The notes below the pieces were generated by a model. It had not been told where the DNA came from. It saw nothing but the letters and a program-made list of their open reading frames with translations, and searched no databases. The translations under genes and the position numbers were made by a program. Below, piece by piece: positions 7,513-15,514 of a DNA stretch of 26,610 nucleotides (the first letter of the stretch is position 1; each line of letters opens with the position of its first letter). Source of the DNA: Clostridiales bacterium (GTDB taxonomy: Bacteria; Bacillota; Clostridia; Christensenellales; Aristaeellaceae); contig SFFH01000022.1 in the NCBI GenBank assembly GCA_004557905.1, forward strand, positions 1-26,610, written 5' to 3'.

Positions 7513-9117
7513 ATGAAGATTGCGTCAGGAAAGAAATGGATCACGGTGATTGCCGCCGTGCTCATGGTGTGTGTATGCGCCCTCGCTTCGGCGCAAAGTT
7601 ATAGTCTCGGCGACGAAGCCGATGAAATTGCAACCATTCAGACCGCCCTCAAGAAGCTCAAGCTGTACACCGGCGACATCACCGGTCACTACGGCGCCAA
7701 GACCCAGACCGCGGTCAAGACCTTCCAGAAGCGTTACGGCCTCGAGGATGACGGCATCGCCGGCGAGGGAACGATTCAGGCGCTTTATGAAGCCGCGGAG
7801 ATCACCTATTCCGGCAGCTCTTCTTCCTCCTCCGCTTCCGTCCCCTCCGGGGACAGCGACGGCGTGCTGCGCCAGGGCAGCCGCAGCGACGCGGTGCGCA
7901 CCCTGCAGGAGGATCTCAAGGCGCTGGGCTACTATGACGGCAGCATCAGCGGCCATTACGGCTCGCTGACCGAGGCGGCGGTCATGAAGTTCCAGCGGGC
8001 CAACGGCCTGTCCCCCGACGGCGTCGCCGGCACCAAGACGCTCGCGAAGATCGCCGCCGCGCGCAGCGGCAGCTCGTCCGGTTCTTCTTCTTCTTCTTCC
8101 TCTTCCTCCTCGTCCGGCAGCAGCTCCACGCTCCGCTACGGCGTCAAGTCCGACGCGGTGCGCACCCTGCAGGAGGACCTCAAGACCCTGGGCTTCTACA
8201 CCGGCTCCGTCACGGGCAACTTCGGCAACCTGACCAAAGAGGCCGTTTACAACTTCCAGAAGGCGAATAACCTGTCCGCCGACGGCGTCGCCGGCGCCAA
8301 GACGCTCTCCAAGATCGCCACCGCGATGGCGGGCGACACGTCCGGCTCCTCCTCCGGCAGCAGCTCCTCCTCGGGTTCCGGCTCTTCCTCCTCGTCCTCC
8401 TCTTCGATGACGCTGAACACGTCCGTCACGCTGATGAACGGCAGCAGCAGCGACGAGGTGCTCAAGCTGCAGAAGATGCTGACCAAGCTGGGCTACTACA
8501 GCGGCAACCAGACCGGCAACTTCGGCGACAAGACCGAGGAAGCCGTCGTCGCCTTCCAGAAGGCGATGGGCCTGACCGCGGACGGCATCGCCGGCAAGAA
8601 CACGCTGGCCGCCATCAACGCCAAGTACAACGGCAGCTCGTCCTCTTCCGGCTCTTCCTCCTCCGGTTCCGGCTCCTCCGGCGTGTCCGCCAACAACGTG
8701 CGCTACGAGAACTTCTACAACTGGCGCACCAAGTACGCCAACGGCCAGTACTGCACGGTCTATGATCCGGCGACCGGCTATTCCTGGACGCTGCGCATCA
8801 TGACCAAGGACGCGCACATGGACGCCGAACCGCTGACCGCGGAGGATACCGCGATCATGAACAAGGCCTTTGGCGGCGTGACCACGTGGACGCCCAAGCC
8901 CGTCTGGGTCACCTTCTCCGACGGCAAGACCTATCTGGGCTCCACGCACAACGTGCCGCACTCCCCGTCCCACCTGAGCAACAACAACTTTGACGGCCAC
9001 CTGTGCGTGCACTTCCCCATCTCCATGGAGAAGGCGAAGGAGATCGGCCCGTACGCCACCAGCCATCAGGAGACCATCAACGAGGCCTGGGACAAGATCC
9101 TGGCCCAGTACCGCTGA
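7513..9117 (+). CDS. Secreted protein with four PG_binding_1 repeats and a C-terminal His/Cys-rich domain
   Basis: The 534-residue protein has a signal peptide, with positive K-K near residue 7, a hydrophobic run at 10-25, and likely cleavage after ASA at about 27. Four peptidoglycan-binding repeats follow, at about 31-93, 117-184, 206-271 and 308-371. Each has the pattern LQ..L..LG.Y.G...G.(Y/F)G..T..AV..FQ...GL..DG.AG..T. Glycine/serine linkers join repeats 2-4 and the last domain. The C-terminal domain (about 392-534) contains HNVPHSPSHL and NNFDGHLCVHFP, with Cys about 498 and His about 496. This resembles the H...GxxCxH layout of some cell-wall-acting domains, but I cannot assign an activity. 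The protein is predicted to sit in the wall. The AAAGGAG site lies 12 bases before this ATG, with a three-codon mini-ORF between. Confidence 0.87.
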   Translation: MKIASGKKWITVIAAVLMVCVCALASAQSYSLGDEADEIATIQTALKKLKLYTGDITGHYGAKTQTAVKTFQKRYGLEDDGIAGEGTIQALYEAAEITYSGSSSSSSASVPSGDSDGVLRQGSRSDAVRTLQEDLKALGYYDGSISGHYGSLTEAAVMKFQRANGLSPDGVAGTKTLAKIAAARSGSSSGSSSSSSSSSSSGSSSTLRYGVKSDAVRTLQEDLKTLGFYTGSVTGNFGNLTKEAVYNFQKANNLSADGVAGAKTLSKIATAMAGDTSGSSSGSSSSSGSGSSSSSSSSMTLNTSVTLMNGSSSDEVLKLQKMLTKLGYYSGNQTGNFGDKTEEAVVAFQKAMGLTADGIAGKNTLAAINAKYNGSSSSSGSSSSGSGSSGVSANNVRYENFYNWRTKYANGQYCTVYDPATGYSWTLRIMTKDAHMDAEPLTAEDTAIMNKAFGGVTTWTPKPVWVTFSDGKTYLGSTHNVPHSPSHLSNNNFDGHLCVHFPISMEKAKEIGPYATSHQETINEAWDKILAQYR

Positions 9118-9124
9118 TCCTTCC

Positions 9125-9153
9125 GGGACGAGCCCAAAAGGGCCCGTCCCTTT
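9125..9153 (+). terminator. Intrinsic terminator after the peptidoglycan-binding protein gene
   Basis: GGGACGAGCCC (9125-9135), loop AAAA, and GGGCCCGTCCC (9140-9150) form an 11-position stem with a single A/C mismatch. TTTCTG follows. It lies 7 bases after the stop codon and before the LacI promoter. Confidence 0.8.
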
Positions 9154-9170
9154 CTGATATGCGCCGGTTG

Positions 9171-9199
9171 TTTACATCCCCGCGCGCCCATGATATAAT
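9171..9199 (+). promoter_or_regulatory. Promoter of the LacI-family gene
   Basis: TTTACA (9171-9176) and TATAAT (9194-9199) are 17 bases apart. No evident LacI-type palindromic operator is seen next to it. Confidence 0.75.
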
Positions 9200-9235
9200 G
9201 AGGGTAATCAGCGCAGGCAAAGGAGGGGGATGTCC

Positions 9236-10252
9236 ATGGCGACCATGAAGGATATCGCCAACGCCGTCGGCGTCAGCCTGACCACCGTATCCAACGTCAT
9301 CCACGGCAACTATGACCGCGTCTCTCCGCAGACCGTCGCGCGCATCCAGAAGGCCATCGAGCAGATGGGCTATGTGCCCAACATGTCCGCCCGCGCGCTG
9401 GTCAGCCACACCTCGCGCATCATCGCCTATGTGGACTCGCACAGCCCGCAGGAGACCTACGCGGGCAACGGCTTCGCCGGCGTGCTGCTGTGCGGCATCG
9501 AGAATATCGTCACCGAGCACGGCTATTTTCTGATGATGCGCCGCGGCACGGACGAAGAGGTGCTGCGCGTGATGCTCAACACCTGGAACCCGGACGGCGT
9601 GATCTTCAAGGACTGCGTGCCGGAGAGCCTGATCGCCTTCGTGCGCAGCCTGGGCAAGCCCTGCGTGACGATCAACACCTATCTGGACGATCCGACGCTC
9701 ATTCAGGTGCACGCGGCGGACTACCAGGGCGGCCGTCTGGCCACGGAGCACCTTCTGTCCCTGGGCCACCGGGACTTCCTGTTCATCGGCGCGGTCGGCC
9801 GGGGCTTTCAGAACAACGATCAGCGCTATCGGGGCCACTGCGACGCGCTGCGCGAGGCGGGCATCACGCCCGATCCTGCCAACCTCATCAACACGCTGCA
9901 TCCCTTCAGCGCGGACAGCGCCATCGCCATGGGCCGCCAGCTGGCCCGGCGCGGCGGCTTTACCGCCATCTGCGTCAGCGGCGATCAGTACGCCGTCGCC
10001 GTGATGGCCGGCCTGCGGGAGGGCGGCGTGCGCGTTCCCGAGGACGTCTCCATCGTCGGCTTTGACAATACGGACATCTCCCGCATGTGTACGCCCCCGC
10101 TGACGACCATCCACCAGGACGGCATCGGCAAGGGCGAGCGCGCCGCAGAAGCCCTCTTTGCGCTCATCGCCGGTGAGTCCCCGGACCCGAAGGACTTCAC
10201 CCTGCCGGTGAAGCTCATCGTCCGCGGGACGACGGCGGAGGCTCGGGAATAA
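9236..10252 (+). CDS. LacI/GalR-family transcriptional regulator
   Basis: The 338-residue protein has the standard LacI length. The N-terminal helix-turn-helix is MKDIANAVGVSLTTVSNVIH, and the hinge is MGYVPNMSARALVS. A periplasmic-binding-protein-like effector domain follows, with GYFLMMRRG, DGVIFKDCVPE, DYQGGRLATEHLLSLGHRD, and the family's closing signature VSIVGFDNTDISRMCTPPLT. Such regulators usually repress sugar-uptake or catabolic genes when the sugar is absent. No sugar gene adjoins it here, so its target is unknown. ATG 9236 is preferred because AGGAGG (9221-9226) is 9 bases upstream, whereas the ATG at 9230 would be only 3 bases away. It has its own promoter and ends next to the long repeat R2. 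Confidence 0.93.
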   Translation: MATMKDIANAVGVSLTTVSNVIHGNYDRVSPQTVARIQKAIEQMGYVPNMSARALVSHTSRIIAYVDSHSPQETYAGNGFAGVLLCGIENIVTEHGYFLMMRRGTDEEVLRVMLNTWNPDGVIFKDCVPESLIAFVRSLGKPCVTINTYLDDPTLIQVHAADYQGGRLATEHLLSLGHRDFLFIGAVGRGFQNNDQRYRGHCDALREAGITPDPANLINTLHPFSADSAIAMGRQLARRGGFTAICVSGDQYAVAVMAGLREGGVRVPEDVSIVGFDNTDISRMCTPPLTTIHQDGIGKGERAAEALFALIAGESPDPKDFTLPVKLIVRGTTAEARE

Positions 10253-10258
10253 AGAAAA

Positions 10259-10585
10259 CGTTGGGCTGCCGCCCAAACCCGCTTGGGGCTCCGCCCCAAA
10301 CCCCGCAAGGGACTTCGCCCCTTGACCCCATGTTCGCTTCGCGCATGTGAAAAGAAAGCTATATAAAATTCGGACGCAGGAAATATCCTGCGTCCATGTT
10401 TTTTCATGCTTGCTTGAAGCCGCCGCGAAGCGGAGAAGGGAGTCTGAGGAATGAAATCCCTCAGGCGGGTCATAGGGACCGAAGCCTACCGCCCGCTGTG
10501 CGGGAAACAGGCAGGCGGAGCGTCGGAAACGGAAAGGAGTGTTTACACGACTATTCCGTTTCCCGGGTCGGCAGCCCTATCGTCC
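10259..10585. repeat. Long composite hairpin repeat, copy R2 (inverted partner of the copy at 17.8 kb)
   Basis: The element fills the 354-base convergent gap between the LacI-family and MATE genes. In + order it holds TTGGGC/GCCCAA, TTGGGGC/GCCCCAA and CAAGGG/CCCTTG hairpins. A core at 10335-10432 follows, bounded by CGCTTCGCG and CGCGAAGCG. Next come an imperfect CTGAGG.AT/AT.CCTCAG stem (10444-10464), CCCGC-TGT-GCGGG, and GGAAACGGAA/TTCCGTTTCC (10525-10563), ending in GGGTCGGCAGCCCTATCGTCC. The reverse complement of 17824-18154 matches both arms closely, but the core is in the opposite orientation relative to the arms. Confidence 0.9.
10373..10406 (+). terminator. Core hairpin of repeat R2, terminator-like
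   Basis: GGACGCAGGA-AATA-TCCTGCGTCC is a 10-bp perfect stem, followed on the + strand by ATGTTTTTTC. It would end the LacI-family transcript. On the - strand it is followed by GAATTTTATATAG, so it may also act on the opposing MATE transcript. Confidence 0.7.
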
Positions 10586-10606
10586 TCTATCGTCCCCTTC
10601 CATCCC

Positions 10607-11971
10607 TCACGTCCTGTCCGGCTTGTTCCTGAGCTGCCGGAGCACGCCGGTGATGATGACGAGGGTGAAGACCAGCGTGCAGACGTCGCTGAGGGGCTGG
10701 GCGCACTGGATGCCGATGAGCCCGAAGGCGCGCGGCAGGATCAGCAGCGCGGGAATCAGGAAGATGCCCTGGCGGGCGATGGACAGCAGCGTCGCGCGCA
10801 CGCCGTAGCCGATGGACTGGGTGAACATGTTGCCCATGACGATGAAGCCCCACAGCGGCATTGTCGCCAGCTGCAAGCGCAGCGCCAGCGTGCCGATGCG
10901 GATGACCTCCGCGTCGTCCCGGCGGAAGACGGTGATGATCTGCCGGGAGAAGAGCATCGAGACGCCGGCGAGAACCAGCAGGATCACGGTGGCGACCTTC
11001 ACGCAGAACCAGAAGGCCTCGCGCACGCGGGAATACCTGCCCGCGCCGTAGTTGAAGCCGCACACCGGCTGGAAGCCCTGGCCAAAGCCGATGACCGAGG
11101 AATTGATGAACATGATGAAGCGGGAGACGATGGACATCGCGGCGATGGCCGCGTCGCCGTACACGCCGGCGGCGGTGTTCAGAAGGATCGTCGAGATGCT
11201 CGCGATGCCCTGACGGCCCAGGGACGGGAAGCCGTTGTAGAGGATGCGGCCGTAGGTGGCCAGCGAGGGCCTGAAATGGCGCGGATGGATGCTGATCGCG
11301 TCAGGCCGCGTGTTGCTCATCAGCAGCAGGATCACGAAGCTCACGCACTGGGAGATCGCCGTGGCGATGGCCGCGCCCGCCGTGCCCATTCCCAGGCCGA
11401 AGATGAAGATGGGGTCAAGGGCCATGTTCAGCAGGCCGCCGGTGGTGATGCCGACCATGCCGTACATCGCCAGGCCCTCAAAGCGCAGCAGGTTGTTCAT
11501 CACAAACGAGCACATCATCAGCGGCGTGGCGTAGAAGATGTAGGTGGCGTAGGCCTTGGCATAGGGCGCGATGGTCTCCGTCGCGCCGAGGAAGCGCACC
11601 AGCCAGTCGATATTGGACAGGCCGAATACCGCCAGCACGACGCCCACGCCGAATGCCGTGAAAAAGCCCGTGGAGGCAAAGCGCCGGGCGCGCTCCTCGT
11701 CGCCCGCGCCGAGCGCCTGGGAGACGTTCGTGCCGGAGCCCATGCCGATCATGAAGGCGACGGCCTGAATGATCGCCATGGCGGAGAAGATGACGCCGAC
11801 GGCGCCGGAGGCGGAGGTACCCAGCTGGCTGACGAAGAACGTGTCGGCCATGTTGTAGATGCTGGTGATGAGCATGGAGATGATCGTCGGAATGGCCAGC
11901 CTGGGAATGACCCGGCTGACAGGCGCATTCAGCATCATCTCGGTGCGCTCCTGGGCGGACATGGATTTCAT
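10607..11971 (-). CDS. MATE-family multidrug/metabolite exporter
   Basis: The 454-residue membrane protein has about twelve hydrophobic segments in the two-bundle MATE arrangement. It opens with MMLNAPVSRVIPRLAIPTII and contains SIYNMADTFFVSQLGTSASG, a hallmark of the NorM/DinF/MepA-like group. The second half begins with ILYNGFPSLGRQGIASIS and includes FGQGFQPVCGFNYGAGRYSR, also typical. These are Na+- or H+-coupled antiporters that export cationic drugs or metabolites; the substrate cannot be predicted. It starts 63 bases after the PAP2 gene on the same strand and may be co-transcribed. Its ribosome site is weak (AAGAAAGAG at some distance), which fits translation downstream of another gene. 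It ends about 20 bases from repeat R2. Confidence 0.92.
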   Translation of the reverse strand: MKSMSAQERTEMMLNAPVSRVIPRLAIPTIISMLITSIYNMADTFFVSQLGTSASGAVGVIFSAMAIIQAVAFMIGMGSGTNVSQALGAGDEERARRFASTGFFTAFGVGVVLAVFGLSNIDWLVRFLGATETIAPYAKAYATYIFYATPLMMCSFVMNNLLRFEGLAMYGMVGITTGGLLNMALDPIFIFGLGMGTAGAAIATAISQCVSFVILLLMSNTRPDAISIHPRHFRPSLATYGRILYNGFPSLGRQGIASISTILLNTAAGVYGDAAIAAMSIVSRFIMFINSSVIGFGQGFQPVCGFNYGAGRYSRVREAFWFCVKVATVILLVLAGVSMLFSRQIITVFRRDDAEVIRIGTLALRLQLATMPLWGFIVMGNMFTQSIGYGVRATLLSIARQGIFLIPALLILPRAFGLIGIQCAQPLSDVCTLVFTLVIITGVLRQLRNKPDRT

Positions 11972-12034
11972 GGGAATTCAACTCTTTCTTGTCGGATGGA
12001 AAATGGGGAAAACCGTGCATCGGGCACAGCCCGC

Positions 12035-12535
12035 TCACAGGCAGTAGCCGATGAGGGAAACGACGAGGCTCAGCGCCAGCGCGGCGAGCACATCGCTGAT
12101 GTAATGCTGGCCGCAGAGCACGCGCAGGCTCGCGATGAGCAGGCACAGCAGCGCCATGAACGCGGTGACGGCCGGCGAGGAAAACGCATAGGCGGCGGCC
12201 AGCGCGATGGCGGCGGCGCTCGCCGTGTGGCGCGAGGGCATGCTCTTGCCCTTGCCGCGCACATAGCGGCCCACCGGCTCCGCGCCAAAGCGGTCGTACG
12301 GGCGCTGACGGCCGATCAGGGGCCGCAGAATCGTGCAGAGGATGAAGCACGCGGCCGGCACGAGCAGCGCGCGCACGAGGCGGATGTCGCGCGCAAGCAT
12401 CAGGTGCAGCAGCGCGAGCATGTACGCACCGGCGCACACGAGCGTGGGCAGGCGCAGCAGCCTTTCCCCGCCGGGCAGGCGGGAGACAGCGCTGCGGGTG
12501 GCGTTTGTCATGCGGATGTAGGATTCCTGGGTCAT
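12035..12535 (-). CDS. PAP2-family membrane phosphatase
   Basis: The 166-residue protein carries all three acid-phosphatase motifs of the PAP2 family: R-x6-RP at residues 71-79 (Arg in place of the usual Lys), PSRH at 100-103, and R-x5-H-x3-D at 138-148. Hydrophobic segments around these motifs indicate an integral membrane protein with the active site at the outer face. Likely substrates are lipid phosphates such as phosphatidic acid or undecaprenyl pyrophosphate, but the sequence does not discriminate. GGAGG lies 4 bases before the ATG. It precedes the MATE gene on the same strand, so the two probably form a small operon. It is divergent from the HAD gene, with only 90 bases between the starts. 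Confidence 0.9.
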   Translation of the reverse strand: MTQESYIRMTNATRSAVSRLPGGERLLRLPTLVCAGAYMLALLHLMLARDIRLVRALLVPAACFILCTILRPLIGRQRPYDRFGAEPVGRYVRGKGKSMPSRHTASAAAIALAAAYAFSSPAVTAFMALLCLLIASLRVLCGQHYISDVLAALALSLVVSLIGYCL

Positions 12536-12564
12536 GGAACCTCCGTGGGGCGCGGCGCAGACGC

Positions 12565-12593
12565 TTGACCGCGTGCGCCGGGCAGGCTATAAT
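12565..12593 (+). promoter_or_regulatory. Promoter of the HAD phosphatase gene
   Basis: TTGACC (12565-12570) and TATAAT (12588-12593) are separated by 17 bases. It lies 30 bases upstream of the divergent PAP2 start, so the two transcription units share this short region. Confidence 0.85.
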
Positions 12594-12625
12594 GGACCGG
12601 ATGAAGAATAAAGGGGAATCTTTGT

Positions 12626-13270
12626 ATGCTTGAAGGGATGAAGGCCGCCATTTTTGACATGGACGGCACGCTGATCGATTCCATGGGCGAGTGGCGCAAG
12701 CTGAACTGCTCGTTCGTGCGCGACCATGGCATCGCGCTCACGCCGGAGCAGGAGAAGGATCTGTACAGCATGTCCGGCATGATGGTGGTAAACTATGTGC
12801 GGGAGAAATTCGGCATTGAGGCGAAGTTTGACACGCTTCTGGAACGCTCGGCCCGCCTGATGGAGCCGGCGTACACGGCGGGCGTGCCGCTCAAGCCCGG
12901 CGCGGGAGCGTATCTTAAGCGCCTGCGCGCGCGGGGCGTGAAGTGCGTGCTCTGCACGGCGACGCCGTCGCGGCTGGCGCTGATTGCGCTCAACAGGATG
13001 CAGCTGGTATCCGATCTCGACTTCATCTTCAGCACCGACATGACGGGCGGCAGCAAGGGCGATCCGGCGTTCTTTGACCGCCTGTGTGCGCTCATCGGCG
13101 AGAAGAAGGAGGACTGCGTGATGTTTGAGGACGCGCTCTACGCGATGCAGGGCGCGCGGGCCGCGGGCCTGGGCGTAATCGGCATCACGGACGCGACGAA
13201 CGAGCCCGACCGGGAGGCAATCCGCGCCGTGTGCGACCGGGTGATCGATTCGTATGACGAGCTCGATTAA
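12626..13270 (+). CDS. HAD-superfamily phosphatase (beta-phosphoglucomutase-like)
   Basis: The 214-residue protein shows the four HAD motifs: DMDGT (nucleophile Asp11, acid/base Asp13), the motif II threonine in VLCTATPS, the motif III lysine in GGSKGDPAFF, and acidic FEDALYAMQGA as motif IV. A helical cap lies between motifs I and II, as in subfamily IA. Such enzymes dephosphorylate or isomerise small phosphometabolites. The exact substrate cannot be read from sequence. AAAGGGGA lies about 9 bases upstream of the ATG. It is a single-gene unit with a near-consensus promoter and is followed by repeat R3. Confidence 0.92.
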   Translation: MLEGMKAAIFDMDGTLIDSMGEWRKLNCSFVRDHGIALTPEQEKDLYSMSGMMVVNYVREKFGIEAKFDTLLERSARLMEPAYTAGVPLKPGAGAYLKRLRARGVKCVLCTATPSRLALIALNRMQLVSDLDFIFSTDMTGGSKGDPAFFDRLCALIGEKKEDCVMFEDALYAMQGARAAGLGVIGITDATNEPDREAIRAVCDRVIDSYDELD

Positions 13271-13320
13271 CAGTTCATACGAATTGATTCTGGACTCAAA
13301 TTGAGCCCTCAGAAAAGCCA

Positions 13321-13452
13321 CAGTCAGGTAACGCTTCGCTCCCTGACTGCTTTGTCAGGTGGCTTCGCCATATTGGGAGGCGTTGGGCTGCCGCCCAAAC
13401 CTGCCTGAGGGATTTCATCCCTCAGACTCCCTTCCTCGCTTCGCGCGTCTGA
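13321..13452. repeat. Composite hairpin repeat, copy R3
   Basis: It begins with CAGTCAGG (13321-13328) / CCTGACTG (13342-13349), then a GTGGC-TTC-GCCAT hairpin. From 13381 it continues with CGTTGGGCTGCCGCCCAAAC, CTGAGGGAT-TTC-ATCCCTCAG (13405-13425) and CTCGCTTCGCG, ending with the left-type core fragment CGTCTGAAA. It lies between the convergent HAD and patatin genes and offers several stems but no long U-run. The first two modules recur at 21.53 kb. Confidence 0.85.
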
Positions 13453-13464
13453 AAGCCATTTATA

Positions 13465-14736
13465 TCAGAGAATCTCCTTGAGCGTCAGCGCGCACAGCAG
13501 CTCGCGCGGGAACGCGGCGAGCGTGTGCATGGCCAGCGCGGAGAAGGAGCCCTCGCGCCGAAGCAGCAAAACCAAGCACGCGAGCACGACTTTGCGGTCC
13601 GGCTGCGGCGGGGCGAAGAGCACGCCGATGCGCCCGCCCAGCAGGGAGCCGAGCATGGACTGCGCGTGCTCGAGCGGCAGACTTTGTGCGATCTCGTCCC
13701 GGAACTCGTCAAACGTGTAGACCCGCGCGGGATCGACGCCCAGCGTTTCGGCGCACAGCTCGCAGGCGCGCAGGAAGTAGTCGACCGCGTCCGCGCCGGG
13801 GCGCAGCGATTCCTCCAGCAGACCAAACAGCGGCGCGCTGTTCCTGCCGCTCATATTCGCTTCATATGCGGTGAGATGACAGACAAAGTCCTGCGCGGTG
13901 GAGGCGAGCCGCTGCGCGTCGATGGGATCGAAGCTGTAGCGCGTGCCCCGCAGCTGGCCAAAGGCGCGCAGCGCGTCGTTGCAGCCGAGCGTCATGTTGC
14001 GTTTGGCGCGCGCGCTGTCAAACGTCAGCAGCCCGCCCAGCGGATGCGACGCGCGGATGTAGGTCACGTTCGGCCGGCGGTCGAACTGCTCGTGCGCGCG
14101 GTGGCGGCCGATGTCCACGGCGATGATGTGCCTGGCGCCCTGGCGGACGGCCATATCCACCGGCACATTGTCGGAAAAACCGCCGTCCAGGTACCGCTCG
14201 CCCGCGATTGTGCGCATCGGCAGCGCAGGGAAGCAGGCGCAGGAGGCCATCAGATAGTCGTGCACGGTGCCGGGGGCCATGTCTTCCAGCCGCTTTTCCA
14301 CCATGGACAGGGACGGGAAGCGCGTGGTCACCAGGCCAAAGCGCACGCCGCTTTGGCGCAGCTTGTCCTCGCTGACCGTATTTTTGATCAACTCAAAGAG
14401 GGGCGTCGGATCGACGCCCTTCTTTTGTGCATTTCGGGTGATGAAATCCAGCAGCCTGTCCGGCCTGGAAAAGATGGCCTCGGCCTCCTCGGCCAGCGCG
14501 ACGCTCTCCGGGGTGACGACGTCGCTCAGGCGGATCGTCTCCCAGAGCGCCCGCAGGGCGGGCATGTCGCCCAGCGCGTACATGGCGGCGTTGAGCGAGC
14601 CGATGGACGTGCCGTAGACGCTGCCGGCGCGGATGCCCAGGTGCTCCAGCGCCTCGATCACGCCGACCTCATACGCGCCCTTGGCGCCGCCGCCGCCGAG
14701 GACGAGCGCCGTCTGCGAGGGAAGGAAACGCTGCAT
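13465..14736 (-). CDS. Patatin-like phospholipase (RssA/NTE-type)
   Basis: The 423-residue protein has the full patatin catalytic layout: oxyanion loop GGGGAKG at residues 14-20, nucleophile Ser44 in GTSIG, and the dyad aspartate Asp184 in YLDGGFSDNVP. The first 300 residues form the hydrolase. The rest is a family-variable tail with a hydrophobic stretch near the C terminus. Family members hydrolyse acyl chains from phospholipids or other esters, inside the cell or at the membrane. The start codon shares one base with the stop of the upstream cytidylate-kinase-like gene (TGATG), so translation is probably coupled. GAGGAG lies 8 bases before the ATG. Function in lipid turnover is an inference. 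Confidence 0.92.
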   Translation of the reverse strand: MQRFLPSQTALVLGGGGAKGAYEVGVIEALEHLGIRAGSVYGTSIGSLNAAMYALGDMPALRALWETIRLSDVVTPESVALAEEAEAIFSRPDRLLDFITRNAQKKGVDPTPLFELIKNTVSEDKLRQSGVRFGLVTTRFPSLSMVEKRLEDMAPGTVHDYLMASCACFPALPMRTIAGERYLDGGFSDNVPVDMAVRQGARHIIAVDIGRHRAHEQFDRRPNVTYIRASHPLGGLLTFDSARAKRNMTLGCNDALRAFGQLRGTRYSFDPIDAQRLASTAQDFVCHLTAYEANMSGRNSAPLFGLLEESLRPGADAVDYFLRACELCAETLGVDPARVYTFDEFRDEIAQSLPLEHAQSMLGSLLGGRIGVLFAPPQPDRKVVLACLVLLLRREGSFSALAMHTLAAFPRELLCALTLKEIL

Positions 14737-15359
14737 CAGGCACGCTCCTCAATCTGCGCGAGCTTGGCGAGCATTTCGGCGGTCTTCTCCACGCCCATCA
14801 GCGCGGAGTTGACGCAGATATCGTAATTCTGGGCCTTGCCCCACTTCATGTCGGTGTAGCGGAAGTAGTGGTTGCCGCGCTCCTTGTCCGAGCGGGAAAT
14901 CTCCTTCATCGCCGCGGCCTCGTCGATATTGTGCAGCGCCATGATGCGCTTCACGCGCGCCTCCATCGGGGCGTGGACGAACACGTTGATCGTGTTCTCG
15001 CGGCCCTCGAGGATGTAGTCCGCGCAGCGGCCGACGATGACGGCGCTTTCCCGGGCGGCAATGTCGCGGATGACCTGCGCCTGCGCGATGAAGATGTTCT
15101 CCGACAGCGGCAGGTACTGCTGGGCGAAGAAGCCGTTGTGATAGCTGGCGGAGGCGGCGAGATTCTGCATCAGGCCGCTGCGCACGCGCTGCTCGTTGTT
15201 GGCGATGAATTCGTCGGACAGGCCGCTCTTCTGCGCGGCAAGCGTGATGATCTCTTTATCGTAATAGGAGATGCCCAAGCGCTTGGCCAGCGCCTGTCCA
15301 ATCTGGCGGCCGCCGCTGCCGTACTCGCGGCCGATGGTGATGATGAGTGGGTTTTTCAT
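14736..15359 (-). CDS. Cytidylate-kinase-like family protein (AAK_3)
   Basis: The 207-residue protein matches the cytidylate-kinase-like family common in Clostridia. The N terminus, IITIGREYGSGGRQIGQALA, is a modified P-loop in which the usual G-K-S/T is G-G-R. The segment YYDKEIITLAA follows, then VIVGRCADYIL and a DKERGNHYFRYT lid-like region. True cytidylate kinases phosphorylate CMP/dCMP. This family's substrate is not known to me, and the missing P-loop lysine argues against assuming the same reaction. AGGAGGG sits 7 bases before the ATG. It is the first gene of a two-gene unit with the patatin-like lipase. Confidence 0.87.
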   Translation of the reverse strand: MKNPLIITIGREYGSGGRQIGQALAKRLGISYYDKEIITLAAQKSGLSDEFIANNEQRVRSGLMQNLAASASYHNGFFAQQYLPLSENIFIAQAQVIRDIAARESAVIVGRCADYILEGRENTINVFVHAPMEARVKRIMALHNIDEAAAMKEISRSDKERGNHYFRYTDMKWGKAQNYDICVNSALMGVEKTAEMLAKLAQIEERA

Positions 15360-15414
15360 GGGATCGCCCTCCTTTTGATGAAAAGCTGAGGGATCAGGCC
15401 CTTCTGCTGCCTCT

Positions 15415-15444
15415 ATTATAGCACATTTGCGCGCCGAAGGCGAA
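15415..15444 (-). promoter_or_regulatory. Extended -10 promoter of the AAK_3-patatin unit
   Basis: On the - strand, TGCTATAAT gives an extended -10 at 15420-15415. A weak TTCGCC -35 (15444-15439) lies 18 bases upstream. Start to ATG is about 50 bases. Confidence 0.65.
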
Positions 15445-15514
15445 ATTGTTTTTTCGGAATGAATGAAATGGGTGTGCTCACTCGTCCTATAAACAGGGAA
15501 ACGGAGGAAAAAAT

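Noticed and set aside
8070..8690. Tandem repeat or CRISPR-like array in the wall protein
   Set aside because: The repetition is codon-level serine/glycine linker and protein-domain repeats in frame, with no uniform repeat-spacer pattern.
7525..9066. Open - strand frame of 513 codons, plus acidic Glu-rich frames near 8247-8696
   Set aside because: These are antisense to the peptidoglycan-binding protein. The acidic runs are simply the complement of its serine linkers.
10451..10590. Peptide frame conserved in both long repeats (MKSLRRVIGTEAYRPLCGKQ and onward)
   Set aside because: All three differences between the copies (R/Q, Y/C, S/P) change the amino acid, which suits non-coding DNA. The ATG lies inside a hairpin stem and has no spaced ribosome site.
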